The position numbers and the translations under genes were made by a program. The notes beneath the pieces were generated by a model, which did not search any database, had not been told where the DNA came from, and saw only the letters and a program-made list of their open reading frames with translations. A stretch of 45,362 nt of DNA from a virus. Of this stretch, positions 18,314 to 25,985 are shown piece by piece. The stretch is taken from IMG/VR virus record IMGVR_UViG_3300031576_000097, positions 1 through 45,362 of that record; one strand, 5' to 3'. Numbering within the stretch: position 1 is the first letter of the stretch; the number at the start of each line of letters is the position of its first letter.

Positions 18314-19781
18314 ACTAGAAACCGCTAAAGCATATATAAATCTAGGTCTTAGTGTTATACCATTAAAACCTAATACTAAAGTACCAGCAGTAATATGGAG
18401 AGACTATAGCAAACGTTATGCTACTGAAGATGAATTAAATAAATGGTTTGGGAATGGTGTTGATAATAATATAGGAGTTGTTACAGGAAGTTTATCTGAC
18501 CTATTGGTAATTGATAGGGATGAAAAATTCTTAACACTAGCTAATGAATCTAATGTTCAGGTTAATACACCTAGAGGTATACATGATTGGTTTAAATATA
18601 AAGAAGGTTATGGAAACTCTGTAGGTGTTAATGGGCAAAAGATAGACATAAGAGGGGAAGGTGGTTATGTAGTAGTCCCTCCTTCTGTTGTAAACAATGA
18701 AAGATATTATTTTGCTGATAAAAAAGATTTGATACAAGAGAGGGTAGTGATGCCTGATTTTTCCTTTGCAGTTGTCAAGGAATCCTTTACACCTGTTACA
18801 GTTGAACATACTACAGAAGGTTCCCGCAATCAAACTACTACTAGATATGTGGGTAAGCTATTACAACAAACTCCTACTAAAGATTGGGATACATATGCTT
18901 GGAATACATTAGTAGCTTACAATAATACTTATAATGAACCGCCATTAGAAGAAGAAGAACTTAAAAATATATTTAATTCAATAGCTAACAGAGAAGAAGA
19001 TAGTAGAGAAGAAGAACCTGAGACTACTAAGATATTTAATCCTACATCAATTAGTGTAATATACAAGACGAATATTCCTAATCCTGGATATTTGGTTGAT
19101 AGGTTAGTAACACAAGAAGGTATAACAATAATAGCTGGGACTCCAGGTTCATTTAAGACTTGGTTATTGTTTGATATAGCTAAGTGTGTGGCAGATGAAA
19201 CTTCAAGTTTTTTAGACAAATACACTACTAAACACGGAGGAGTCCTTATAATAGACAAGGAGAATGGTCTTAGACGCATCAAGAGAAGACTTTTTTTGCT
19301 TGGTGTTCTGGACTACCATAATATCTTTATTGAAACAAATCCGTCATTTTATATTAATGAAACTACAATATACCAAATTCGTGACTTTTGTTTAGCAAAT
19401 AGTATTGCTTTGGTAACTTTAGATTCCTTAAGAAGAGTATTTAGTGGAGATGAGAACAGTTCAAAAGAAATTAATCGTTTCTTAAACTGCCTCAAAGTAC
19501 TAAAAGAAGCGGGTATAAGTGTTGTTTTAATACATCATTATAATAAACCGGCTCCTGGTATGAAGCAAAGTATGAGAGGTAGTAGTGACTTAGAGGCTGG
19601 AGTAGATAGTGTTATAGAAGTTAAAAGAACAGGAATAAAAACGGTATTGCTAAATCAAACTAGGGATCAAGATGCTGAGGGATTTCTTAACCTAAGTTTA
19701 ACAGCTGTATCAGACCCAGATAACTTTGAGTTTAAAGAAGAAGTCCACATAATAGATAATCCAAATAGAGGTAGTTTCTAA
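18306..19781 (+). CDS. Primase-helicase: prim-pol plus RepA-like ATPase
   Basis: 491 residues. Residues 1-150 form a bifunctional primase-polymerase domain: LGLSVIPLKPNTKVP, the catalytic D70-R-D72 in LVIDRD, H93 and DIRGEGGYVVVPPS. A PriCT-like linker (GSRNQTTTRYVGKLL, about 172-186) follows. Residues 265-480 are a RecA-fold helicase: Walker A GTPGSFKT (278-285), Walker B LIIDKE and LIHHYNK. It would prime and unwind at the phage origin. As no DNA polymerase gene is seen, elongation probably uses the host enzyme or the prim-pol itself. The 11-mer at 18322 lies in its start. Confidence 0.88.
   Translation: MNKLETAKAYINLGLSVIPLKPNTKVPAVIWRDYSKRYATEDELNKWFGNGVDNNIGVVTGSLSDLLVIDRDEKFLTLANESNVQVNTPRGIHDWFKYKEGYGNSVGVNGQKIDIRGEGGYVVVPPSVVNNERYYFADKKDLIQERVVMPDFSFAVVKESFTPVTVEHTTEGSRNQTTTRYVGKLLQQTPTKDWDTYAWNTLVAYNNTYNEPPLEEEELKNIFNSIANREEDSREEEPETTKIFNPTSISVIYKTNIPNPGYLVDRLVTQEGITIIAGTPGSFKTWLLFDIAKCVADETSSFLDKYTTKHGGVLIIDKENGLRRIKRRLFLLGVLDYHNIFIETNPSFYINETTIYQIRDFCLANSIALVTLDSLRRVFSGDENSSKEINRFLNCLKVLKEAGISVVLIHHYNKPAPGMKQSMRGSSDLEAGVDSVIEVKRTGIKTVLLNQTRDQDAEGFLNLSLTAVSDPDNFEFKEEVHIIDNPNRGSF
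18322..18332. repeat. 11-mer CCGCTAAAGCA at the primase gene start
   Basis: Exact copy 16 bases after the ATG, read as Thr-Ala-Lys-Ala. Confidence 0.6.
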
Positions 19782-19981
19782 TGGAAGAAGATGAACAATA
19801 TCAAGAATTTAGTAGAGAATTAGCTCATATTATGGATGGGTTAGCTGATAAAGGTATCATAATTAGAACTAGAACAGAAGAAGGAGAAGAAGCATGGCAA
19901 TTAAAAGACGAAAAAAAAGAAGAGTTCAATCAACTGTGGCTGAAATTGAAGGAGCAATTGGTGAAGAAGTACATAACTTAG
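19781..19981 (+). CDS. Small acidic protein, 66 aa
   Basis: 66 residues, very rich in Glu (MEEDEQYQEFSRELAHIMDG..., TRTEEGEEAWQLKDEKKEEF). The ATG overlaps the primase stop. Small acidic proteins beside replication enzymes can be DNA mimics or partner modulators; nothing more can be read. It overlaps the next gene by 88 bases. Confidence 0.6.
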   Translation: MEEDEQYQEFSRELAHIMDGLADKGIIIRTRTEEGEEAWQLKDEKKEEFNQLWLKLKEQLVKKYIT

Positions 19982-20127
19982 TTAACAGAGGATTAATAAG
20001 TTTAAATTTTTCTCATTGGGGTATTGTACAGACAGAAACACCTGTTTATGAGGTTTCTATAACCAATAGAGGAAGACATATATTAGGCAAAAAGGTTAAA
20101 AACTTCCCAGATTCCCTAATTAATTAA
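19894..20127 (+). CDS. Small basic protein, possible winged helix, 77 aa
   Basis: 77 residues with a basic start (MAIKRRKKRRVQSTVAEIEG), a helix, and GLISLNFSHWGI...VYEVSITNRGRHIL, which fits a winged-helix wing and last strand. The ATG follows GGAGAAG. Despite the 88-base overlap with the acidic gene, both look protein-like; the opposite charges suggest that they could bind each other. Confidence 0.58.
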   Translation: MAIKRRKKRRVQSTVAEIEGAIGEEVHNLVNRGLISLNFSHWGIVQTETPVYEVSITNRGRHILGKKVKNFPDSLIN

Positions 20128-20130
20128 TCC

Positions 20131-20151
20131 TTAATGATGATCTGGTATACT
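20131..20151 (+). promoter_or_regulatory. Phage-type promoter (TTAATG-N9-TATACT)
   Basis: TTAATG (20131-20136), spacer ATGATCTGG, TATACT (20146-20151). Start about 20158; AGAGGA then leads to the ATG at 20170. It drives the recombination/nuclease genes. Confidence 0.8.
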
Positions 20152-20169
20152 AAATATAGAGGAAAAAAT

Positions 20170-20646
20170 ATGCCAAAAAGACAAAGACAATTTACACAAC
20201 AAACAGGACCAAGTGCATCTAATGAAAGTTTAAATGGAATAACAGCAGACTTTAAAGTATCAGATCTTAAAGTTGATGTTAGTAAATTTGAACCTGATAA
20301 GAAAGTATTAATATTTAATTTTATTTCTACAGAGGAAATAAATGGTGGTGGTTTTGGAAGGATAAGATTCTTTACCACATCATCTTACATACCACCTCTA
20401 GATTTTGAACCTAAATCATGGGTTGGTTCTAAACTTCAAAGACTGTTAGAATTCTCAGGAAGAGAACAAGAAGTTAGAGAAATTCTAGGAGATTTTGACA
20501 TACATGAAGAAGAAGATGCCCAACGTTTATTTAATATGTTATCTGATGCAGTATTGTCAATTACTGTAGCTTTAAATCCAAAAGGATATCCTACAGTTAA
20601 GAGAATAAATGTTAGAACACAAGCACCAAGTAGAGGAGCATTTTAG
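20170..20646 (+). CDS. Hypothetical replication/recombination protein, 158 aa
   Basis: ATG at 20170 is fixed by the promoter and AGAGGA. 158 residues: a polar N-terminus (MPKRQRQFTQQTGPSASNES), then strands (KVLIFNFISTEEINGGGFGRIRFFTTSSYI) and an acidic helical part (FDIHEEEDAQRLFNML). Its place just before a RecB-like nuclease suggests a single-strand-binding or annealing protein, but I see no diagnostic motif. Confidence 0.6.
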   Translation: MPKRQRQFTQQTGPSASNESLNGITADFKVSDLKVDVSKFEPDKKVLIFNFISTEEINGGGFGRIRFFTTSSYIPPLDFEPKSWVGSKLQRLLEFSGREQEVREILGDFDIHEEEDAQRLFNMLSDAVLSITVALNPKGYPTVKRINVRTQAPSRGAF

Positions 20647-20813
20647 TGAAGAGGGAACTAAAAAATAGTGATATAGTAATGGGAGCAGTAGCTACTACTA
20701 ATCTCAACCAAAATAGATTAGTTAGATCCTTGTCTATAAGAGTAAAGAATGTTATAGAAGAACTAGACACCATAGTAGCTCTGCTCGACTTACTGTCACG
20801 AAAGAGGAAATAA
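20646..20813 (+). CDS. Small hypothetical protein, 55 aa
   Basis: The GTG start overlaps the previous TAG and the stop overlaps the next ATG (TAATG), so it is tightly coupled. MKRELKNSDIVMGAVATTNLNQ..., with a C-terminal helix ending LLSRKRK. Unknown. Confidence 0.6.
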   Translation: MKRELKNSDIVMGAVATTNLNQNRLVRSLSIRVKNVIEELDTIVALLDLLSRKRK

Positions 20814-21409
20814 TGTCAAAGAAGTTAAATAGTTATATCATAGAAGGACAAGTTGTCCCAGGGGTAACAACTATTACAGGTGTTATTGCTAAAAATGGCC
20901 TCTTTTTTTGGTATGGGAAATTTGGAACTGCTGAGTGTGAACGTATAAAGGAAGAGTCAAGTAGATTTGGTAGTGCTGTACATGAAATAATAGAAGCTAG
21001 TCTTAGTGGACAAGAACCTGCATTAGGTGCAGTTCAAGCTCAAATAATGAACAATTTTAAAGTAGCTTTCAAAGGTTACAAGACTATTGCTAATGAAGTT
21101 ATCATAAAGAACAAGGAACATATGTATGGAGGAACAGCAGATTGTGTAGCTGAGAAAGATGGTAAGTTGATACTAATAGATTGGAAAACAAGCAAAGACA
21201 TATATCCTGAAAACTATCTACAGTTAGCTGCATATAAAGAAGGACTAAAAAATAATTATGAAGGCACTTCTTACAAAATTGATAAGTGCCAGATATTTCA
21301 TTTAAATAAAGAATCTAACTCTTGGCAAGTGTTAGAGTGTGAAACTAATGGTCAATTTGAATATTTCTTGGCCGCTAGGAAACTATATGAATGGACAAAG
21401 AAGAAATAA
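20813..21409 (+). CDS. RecB/Cas4-like PD-(D/E)XK nuclease, 198 aa
   Basis: 198 residues. FGSAVHEIIEASL (H57), E95, YGGTADCVA (D110), LIDWKTSKDIY (D123, K125) and the QLAAY motif (137-141) are the RecB-type nuclease signature. It probably acts as the phage 5'-3' exonuclease in recombination or as an end-processing enzyme. The N-terminal VVPGVTTITGVI is common in phage members. Coupled to the HNH gene by TAATG. Confidence 0.85.
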   Translation: MSKKLNSYIIEGQVVPGVTTITGVIAKNGLFFWYGKFGTAECERIKEESSRFGSAVHEIIEASLSGQEPALGAVQAQIMNNFKVAFKGYKTIANEVIIKNKEHMYGGTADCVAEKDGKLILIDWKTSKDIYPENYLQLAAYKEGLKNNYEGTSYKIDKCQIFHLNKESNSWQVLECETNGQFEYFLAARKLYEWTKKK

Positions 21410-21921
21410 TGAAGACAATGGTTTGCATAACATGTGGCAAGAGAAAATCCTTAGATTACTTCTATAAAAGATCTGATGCTTGGTATCAGGGAGAGTGCAA
21501 AAGATGTTGGATTAAAAGAACAACACAGTGGATTAAGGAAAACCCAGAGAAAAGACGGTTGTCTAGGCAAAGATATTTCTCAAAGAAGCATAGTACCTTA
21601 GAGGGTAGATATGCTGGATGGAAGTCTGCTGTAGAGAAAAAAAGAACTAAGACCCAATGGGAAGTAGATCTTATTTTCATTAAATATTTATATAAAAAAC
21701 AAAATGGGAGATGTTTCTATTCAGGTAAGGACTTAACAATGGAAGCTAGATCAGAATATGTAATATCGCTAGATCGAATAGATTCATCTAAAGGATACTT
21801 AAAGAATAATGTAGTTCTTTGCTGTGCGGATATTAATTTCATGAAGAACTGTTTAGATAAACAGCGATTTATTAATCTTTGTAATTATGTTAGTTGGTTA
21901 CACCCTATTAAAAAGGAGTAA
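21409..21921 (+). CDS. HNH endonuclease with N-terminal zinc ribbon, 170 aa
   Basis: Start at ATG 21409, sharing bases with the previous stop. C6-x2-C9 and C30-x2-C33 form a zinc ribbon (ITCGKRKSLDYFYKR); the C-terminal part (RCFYSGKDL; SLDRIDSSKGYLKNNVVLCC; DINFMK) is an HNH fold of the LDRID...GY...N type, where an Asp takes the usual first His place. Likely a free-standing homing or recombination nuclease. It separates the RecB-like nuclease from the resolvase. Confidence 0.78.
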   Translation: MKTMVCITCGKRKSLDYFYKRSDAWYQGECKRCWIKRTTQWIKENPEKRRLSRQRYFSKKHSTLEGRYAGWKSAVEKKRTKTQWEVDLIFIKYLYKKQNGRCFYSGKDLTMEARSEYVISLDRIDSSKGYLKNNVVLCCADINFMKNCLDKQRFINLCNYVSWLHPIKKE

Positions 21922-21923
21922 AA

Positions 21924-22112
21924 GTGAAAAAGAAAGAAATAAAAGAAAGAATAGAAGAATTAGATGCCAACATAAAAAGTTATTTAGATATTATGCAAAA
22001 GGCAATAGTTGAAGAGGACTTTCACTTAGTATCAGATAGTGCAAATGATATTAGGGAATTTGTAAGAGAAAAGGAAACATTAGGATTATTTCTAAAGAAG
22101 CCAGCACAATGA
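21924..22112 (+). CDS. Small helical protein, 62 aa
   Basis: GTG start at 21924 with AAGGAG upstream. A coiled-coil-like 62-residue protein (KKEIKERIEELDANIKSYLDIMQ...). The stop overlaps the next ATG. Unknown. Confidence 0.58.
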   Translation: MKKKEIKERIEELDANIKSYLDIMQKAIVEEDFHLVSDSANDIREFVREKETLGLFLKKPAQ

Positions 22113-22351
22113 CACCAGAAGAATTTAAAAAGTACTTAGAGGATTTAAAAGAAGCAGAAGGTTTATTAGTTATATCCGAATCTAGTATAGATACAGCATT
22201 AGAAATGAATCCCGAACAGCCAGAGCATCTAAAAAAACAGAAATTTGATTTACTGTTTCAAAGAGCTAAAATAAATCATCATAAAGAAGTAGCAGAAAAA
22301 TTGAGGTTAAAACATGCCAAACAAGAACTACCAAAGGGGCCGAGCATATGA
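22109..22351 (+). CDS. Small helical protein, 80 aa
   Basis: 80 residues beginning MTPEEFKKYLEDLKEAEGLL; helical and charged, with a basic end. It resembles short phage proteins that precede a resolvase gene. Overlaps the resolvase by 38 bases. Confidence 0.6.
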   Translation: MTPEEFKKYLEDLKEAEGLLVISESSIDTALEMNPEQPEHLKKQKFDLLFQRAKINHHKEVAEKLRLKHAKQELPKGPSI

Positions 22352-22625
22352 ATATAAAGAAAAGAAAATTTGGGAAGAAATGGGTTACTTTGTCATTAGA
22401 TCAGCAGGAAGCCACAGCCTTTTTGATCTGGTTGCTTTCCCTATTACTAAGCGAGGTTCGATTGCCTTCATCCAAGTTAAATCGGGAAGACATTCACCAA
22501 CTATTGAAAGTAACAAAAAGATTAGACAAATATACGAGGCCCTATATCAACTCGGAGGTAAGACGTGTTTTATCTGGTATAAAAAATTAAAAGGGAAAAG
22601 AAAAGTAGAGAGGATAACAATATGA
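22314..22625 (+). CDS. Hjc-like Holliday junction resolvase, 103 aa
   Basis: 103 residues with the archaeal-type resolvase signature: RGRAYEYKE (E13), GYFVIRSAGSHSLFDLVA (S33, D38) and FIQVKSG (Q54, K56), the PD-(D/E)XK core of Hjc and VRR-NUC enzymes. It would resolve four-way junctions or branched replication intermediates before packaging. The length is typical of Hjc. The genome also has an endonuclease VII-like gene, so two different junction-nuclease types are present. Confidence 0.85.
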   Translation: MPNKNYQRGRAYEYKEKKIWEEMGYFVIRSAGSHSLFDLVAFPITKRGSIAFIQVKSGRHSPTIESNKKIRQIYEALYQLGGKTCFIWYKKLKGKRKVERITI

Positions 22626-22948
22626 CATTAGAAAATTATAGAATAACGATTAATTCACTGGTAGATGGTATATGTGGAACAGCCGCTAAAGCTGTTGAGG
22701 CTTTAAATCAGCATCAAGTTGAGTTTATACAAATTAGAGAATTACTAGCTACTGATAAGATTGAAGAGTTAAAAAGGTTTTTACTTATAGATGAATATAA
22801 GATTGCTAAAGCAAAGGCTGAAGCTGAGGCTAAGAAACCTAATAGTGAAAAAATAACTAAGGGTTTTAAAAAGAGTAAAAAAGAATTAGTTGCGGCAACC
22901 CAAACTAATGAGTCTATCCCTAACAATAAGAAACAAAGTACCCGTTAA
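22622..22948 (+). CDS. Hypothetical protein with Ala/Lys-rich tail, 108 aa
   Basis: Last gene of the rightward operon. A helical N-terminal part (AAKAVEALNQHQVEFIQIRELL), then a Lys/Ala/Glu-rich linker (AKAKAEAEAKK) and a polar end. The 9-mer at 22684 is read as Ala-Lys-Ala. It overlaps the opposite-strand gene 22886-23143 by 63 bases at the convergent junction. Confidence 0.62.
   Translation: MTLENYRITINSLVDGICGTAAKAVEALNQHQVEFIQIRELLATDKIEELKRFLLIDEYKIAKAKAEAEAKKPNSEKITKGFKKSKKELVAATQTNESIPNNKKQSTR
22684..22692. repeat. CGCTAAAGC copy inside a gene
   Basis: Exact 9-mer with a leading C; here the Ala-Lys-Ala reading alone could explain it. Confidence 0.45.
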
Positions 22949-23143
22949 AGGTGCCCTATAATACTGCTCATAGATCTCAGACATTACAGTTAATGCTGTA
23001 CTTAGAGGCATTTTTTTTAAATGCTTTTTGGTAATATTAATAGTAATCATATAGTCATCAAGACCATTTAACAATCTGTTAACCAGTTCATACTTCCCAA
23101 GTCTTTTAGTTCTAAGAGAGGTATTCTTTTTTTGCTTTAGCAT
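22886..23143 (-). CDS. Hypothetical lysis-region protein, 85 aa
   Basis: 85 basic residues (MLKQKKNTSLRTKRLGKYELV..., LTVMSEIYEQYYRAPLTGTLFLIV). No transmembrane segment or lipobox. Its ATG overlaps the holin-like stop. It is the last leftward late gene and is convergent with the early operon. Unknown. Confidence 0.6.
   Translation of the reverse strand: MLKQKKNTSLRTKRLGKYELVNRLLNGLDDYMITINITKKHLKKMPLSTALTVMSEIYEQYYRAPLTGTLFLIVRDRLISLGCRN
23008..23029 (+). terminator. Possible rightward terminator
   Basis: GCATTT/AAATGC stem followed by TTTTT, about 60 bases after the last rightward stop. The stem is AT-rich and lies within the opposite-strand gene, so it is a weak call. Confidence 0.35.
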
Positions 23144-23385
23144 TATCTTAGAAGTTCTTTTAAGGCTTTAGCTACTTTACCAAATATTCCAAACTTATCT
23201 AGAATACCAATTACGCCTAAAACATATGGTGCTAAATCAAAACCAGTTGGTGCAATTATACCATATTGTGCTAATATTGGTGCTAAGAACATACTTAAAA
23301 GGGCAAGATTTGTTTTCTTTCCTTTTAGAGATACCCAAGAATCAGTTAATATTTTCAAAACACCATCAGTTAATTTTTTTATCAT
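23143..23385 (-). CDS. Holin-like membrane protein, 80 aa
   Basis: 80 residues with hydrophobic segments at about 27-48 (LALLSMFLAPILAQYGIIAP) and 51-66 (LAPYVLGVIGIL), a basic, amphipathic end (KVAKALKELLR), and charged residues at both termini. This size and layout, next to an M15 peptidase, is typical of small phage holins that let the endolysin cross the membrane. No family-specific motif is visible. Confidence 0.65.
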   Translation of the reverse strand: MIKKLTDGVLKILTDSWVSLKGKKTNLALLSMFLAPILAQYGIIAPTGFDLAPYVLGVIGILDKFGIFGKVAKALKELLR

Positions 23386-23824
23386 CTATTTTCTCCTCTT
23401 TCTTTTCTATTACAAATGTTGGTTCAAGTTTTTTTCCTTGAACTGATATATGTATACAACCTTTATCTTTATTTAAATAAACTTCTCCCAATGTATCATG
23501 TAAAGATCTAATAGCCAAGTAGCATTGTTCTAATTCAGCATTAAGGGGACGTATATCTACTGCACAAAACATATAATCTGCTTCAGATCTCCAAATATGA
23601 TTACTATTTGCTGCCCCACCTATACTTTTATTATGCTCAGGTGATCTATAACCACTAGATACTGCTAACAATATTTCTCTTTTAAATTTATACATCAATA
23701 TAGCTCTAATTGTTTGAATTACACCCATTAGAAAATAAGTATAAGGAATTTTATCAGTAGGAACAAATTCTGATTCTTTTCTATACATCTCTTGAGCAGT
23801 AAAATTTCTAGATCTTAATACCAT
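23366..23824 (-). CDS. Endolysin: M15-type L-Ala-D-Glu/D-Ala peptidase
   Basis: 152 residues. SSGYRSPEHNKSIGG (56-70), SNH (H76), the AVDIRP segment (D90) and GCIHISV (H125) match the zinc-binding layout of phage M15 peptidases, which cut peptidoglycan cross-bridges. There is no signal peptide, so it needs a holin; the next gene overlaps it by 20 bases and looks like one. The C-terminal 25 residues are charged. Confidence 0.82.
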   Translation of the reverse strand: MVLRSRNFTAQEMYRKESEFVPTDKIPYTYFLMGVIQTIRAILMYKFKREILLAVSSGYRSPEHNKSIGGAANSNHIWRSEADYMFCAVDIRPLNAELEQCYLAIRSLHDTLGEVYLNKDKGCIHISVQGKKLEPTFVIEKKEEKIDDKKIN

Positions 23825-23847
23825 AATTGTAAAGTAATTGTAAGGTG

Positions 23848-24021
23848 TTATTTTCGTATTAATTGTAAGGCTTGAGTTAGTTTTTCTATAGTATCCACAG
23901 CCTTAAGAGCTAACAGTACATGTAATTTTTGTGTTTCCCCAACTGGTATATTAACGTTATTAAAGAGAGTTAAAAGTTTCTCTTTTAACATATCTTGATG
24001 ATCTTCATTAAATAGTGTCAT
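23848..24021 (-). CDS. Small lysis-region protein, 57 aa
   Basis: ATG at 24021 has AGGAGG in front, so it is preferred to an upstream ATG. 57 helical residues, MTLFNEDHQDMLKEKLLTLFNNV.... A promoter-like sequence lies at 24038. Unknown. Confidence 0.65.
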   Translation of the reverse strand: MTLFNEDHQDMLKEKLLTLFNNVNIPVGETQKLHVLLALKAVDTIEKLTQALQLIRK

Positions 24022-24037
24022 AAAACCTCCTAATATT

Positions 24038-24043
24038 ATTATA
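24038..24043 (-). promoter_or_regulatory. Extended -10 promoter before the lysis genes
   Basis: Leftward TATAAT with CAGG just upstream, as at the 9662 site; the N9 box is GATGTA and a TTAACC sits further up (about 24067-24072). It may give extra transcription of the lysis cassette. Confidence 0.4.
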
Positions 24044-24067
24044 CCTGACATTTACATCATTTTTAGG

Positions 24068-24250
24068 TTAAGGAATAAGAAACTTAAATAAACATGAAAT
24101 AATTGTAGAAATGACTACAGCTACAGTTGTAACTTGTATTTTCCATTTGGTTAAATTGTCTACTTTATCATTAAGTTTGTCCACCTTGGATTCTAGAGTA
24201 CTAAATCTGTCTCTAACCATGTCTGCAAAAATTTCATCTTGTGGACTCAT
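24068..24250 (-). CDS. XhlA-like membrane-anchored protein, about 60 aa
   Basis: From ATG 24250 (or 24259): MSPQDEIFADMVRDRF, a coiled coil (LESKVDKLNDKVDNLTKW), and a C-terminal transmembrane segment (VTTVAVVISTIISCLFKFLI). This is the layout of XhlA/haemolysin-type lysis helpers that work with holins. There is no good Shine-Dalgarno site, so the exact start is uncertain. Confidence 0.68.
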   Translation of the reverse strand: MSPQDEIFADMVRDRFSTLESKVDKLNDKVDNLTKWKIQVTTVAVVISTIISCLFKFLIP

Positions 24251-24268
24251 ATTAAACATTATATTACT

Positions 24269-24430
24269 TTAAGATGCTATTAATCTTTTTAAGTAAACGA
24301 TTATATTAGTACCTTCTACGACTATACTTATTAATTCCCAACCTAAAGTTCCTTGATTATTCAGAGCAACTTGCCTTTCTGCTACTGTTTTGTTTGTTGG
24401 TACTGAAACTACTTTATATTCATATCTCAT
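24269..24430 (-). CDS. DUF4177-like small protein, 53 aa
   Basis: ATG at 24430 overlaps the previous stop (ATGA). MRYEYKVVSVPTNK..., LNNQGTLGWELISIVVEG, and a final strand ending in LKR match the DUF4177 pattern (YEYK, GWEL, KR), a small beta-alpha-beta protein of unknown role common in phages and bacteria. Confidence 0.72.
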   Translation of the reverse strand: MRYEYKVVSVPTNKTVAERQVALNNQGTLGWELISIVVEGTNIIVYLKRLIAS

Positions 24431-24711
24431 ATTGGATTACTCCTTAGTAAATTTAACTCATAGCTATTGTTTCCTTCTATATATTTTATATCAGCCCATG
24501 TTCTAGTTACACCATCAATTAGGTTTTTAAAACCTGAATAATCTTTTTCAATCTTAAAGGTAGTCTCTGCCAAAATAATACTATTAATTTTAAGTGTACT
24601 ACCTTTGTAATTATTTACAAAGTCATCTCTATCTATATCATTGGTAACTGAGATACCACTTACGATAGAACCATCTTTAAATAATGTTGTTGTATATAAG
24701 TAATTTGCCAT
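24427..24711 (-). CDS. Hypothetical late protein, 94 aa
   Basis: 94 residues, alternating strands (NYLYTTTLFKDGSIVSGISV; TLKINSIILAETTFKIEK). Probably a small tail- or fibre-associated protein from its place next to beta-rich virion genes. No family known. Confidence 0.62.
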   Translation of the reverse strand: MANYLYTTTLFKDGSIVSGISVTNDIDRDDFVNNYKGSTLKINSIILAETTFKIEKDYSGFKNLIDGVTRTWADIKYIEGNNSYELNLLRSNPI

Positions 24712-24713
24712 AA

Positions 24714-25646
24714 TTAATCCTCACTCCAATAAGTTGTGACACACGTATCTACATTAGTAGCACCATTGTCCATAGTTATTAAAATATTTTCTCCTGCTTC
24801 TATAATGAATCCGAGATTATGCTCATTAGTTGGTGTACCGCCTAAGAAACTTTGAGCAACTAAAAGTGTGCCTCTTGCAGATATTGTCGGAGAACGAAAA
24901 GCACTTGCAATGGAAACCGAGCCACTTTTCCTTATATTAGAAATTGTTAAAGCTGTACCATTAGCAGTGATAGTCGGGTCTCTGTATATTCTATACACAG
25001 AAGGAGGAGCATTGTTAAAATCTACTCCCAAATCAAACTTTTTTATCTTTAGTATTTTATTAGACCCGGAAGGGTTTTTAAGAAGAAGATAGTCTGTTTC
25101 ATTTGAAGTTGTAAAATTAATAAAGTTAGTAGTTGTGACATAAGCATTACCGGACTCGACTCTAGCTTGCCATAAATCAGAAGTCTTTGTTTCTCCTAAA
25201 GAGGTTATAGAAGGGACATAAGCTACTGATTCAGTAACCGTAAGTTTGAATGAAGTCTGTGCTACTGTACCGTTTGTGTATTGGATTCTCCAAAATCTAG
25301 AGCGTATCGAAGAGGTAAGTAAAACAAGAGTACTATTCATAACAGATATTTGGTTTGCGGTTTTGGTTAAATTACTGTCAGTTGTATCATCGGTTGTCTG
25401 TATTTTAAAACCATCGATAGCTGATACTTTGTCTGTAAAAACTTTAGCGAAAAGCAAGAGACCGCCTGTTTGACTTGTGTCAAACCAACTAGAGGTATAA
25501 ACTCCGCTTACACCTAGATTAGTAGTTGTTAGTATTTGCCCAACTTTACGAGGAATACATCTAGCTGTAAAGCCTTGTTCAGTACCAGTCGTGTTAAACG
25601 CTGTGACTATATCTACTTCACTATTTCCACTTGCTCCTATTGGCAT
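24714..25646 (-). CDS. Putative virion/tail protein, beta-rich, 310 aa
   Basis: 310 residues with low charge, rich in Thr, Ser, Asn and Val. Two repeated layouts are seen: an N-terminal strand domain (to about 135) and a second one with DLWQARVESGNAYVTTTNFINFTTS and GFIIEAGENILITMDNG, as in phage receptor-binding or appendage proteins. It has no pyocin knob, chaperone or glycosidase motif. The ATG follows the previous stop by overlap (TAATG-like). Confidence 0.62.
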   Translation of the reverse strand: MPIGASGNSEVDIVTAFNTTGTEQGFTARCIPRKVGQILTTTNLGVSGVYTSSWFDTSQTGGLLLFAKVFTDKVSAIDGFKIQTTDDTTDSNLTKTANQISVMNSTLVLLTSSIRSRFWRIQYTNGTVAQTSFKLTVTESVAYVPSITSLGETKTSDLWQARVESGNAYVTTTNFINFTTSNETDYLLLKNPSGSNKILKIKKFDLGVDFNNAPPSVYRIYRDPTITANGTALTISNIRKSGSVSIASAFRSPTISARGTLLVAQSFLGGTPTNEHNLGFIIEAGENILITMDNGATNVDTCVTTYWSED

Positions 25647-25984
25647 TATGTAAACTCCTGAATTGCTAAATTAGCAGTTGCACTTGTTGTAATTGCATTA
25701 ATAGCTTGAGTTGTATAAGTATACTCATCCATTGTCCATACCCCATTGGGGGCTAAGATAATTCCAGAACCGTTAACTGCTGTTGCTCCTAATCCTAATG
25801 AGACTGTTTTGGTAGTAGAAGTATTGGTTAGCACTAAACCTTTTCTACTTGCGTTAGCTGCAACTGCTGCTGACGATACACTAGAAACTGTTACAAATGT
25901 TGGACTAGAACCAGTTAAAGCATTTTTAGTATTAACTGTCCAGATTCCTGATTGAATAGATGGTCCTGTACTAGATATTTTCAT
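25646..25984 (-). CDS. Putative virion protein, 112 aa
   Basis: ATG 25984 overlaps the upstream stop (TAATG) and is preferred to an ATG at 26038. 112 residues with RKGLVLTNTSTTKTVSLGLG and IILAPNGVWTMDEY, a jelly-like beta pattern seen in small phage decoration or neck proteins. It belongs with the similar genes at 25986 and 27033. Confidence 0.65.
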   Translation of the reverse strand: MKISSTGPSIQSGIWTVNTKNALTGSSPTFVTVSSVSSAAVAANASRKGLVLTNTSTTKTVSLGLGATAVNGSGIILAPNGVWTMDEYTYTTQAINAITTSATANLAIQEFT

Positions 25985-25985
25985 A

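Noticed and set aside
22348-22590. A frame overlapping the Hjc-like resolvase
   Set aside because: It is fully covered by the resolvase, which has clear catalytic motifs in its own frame.
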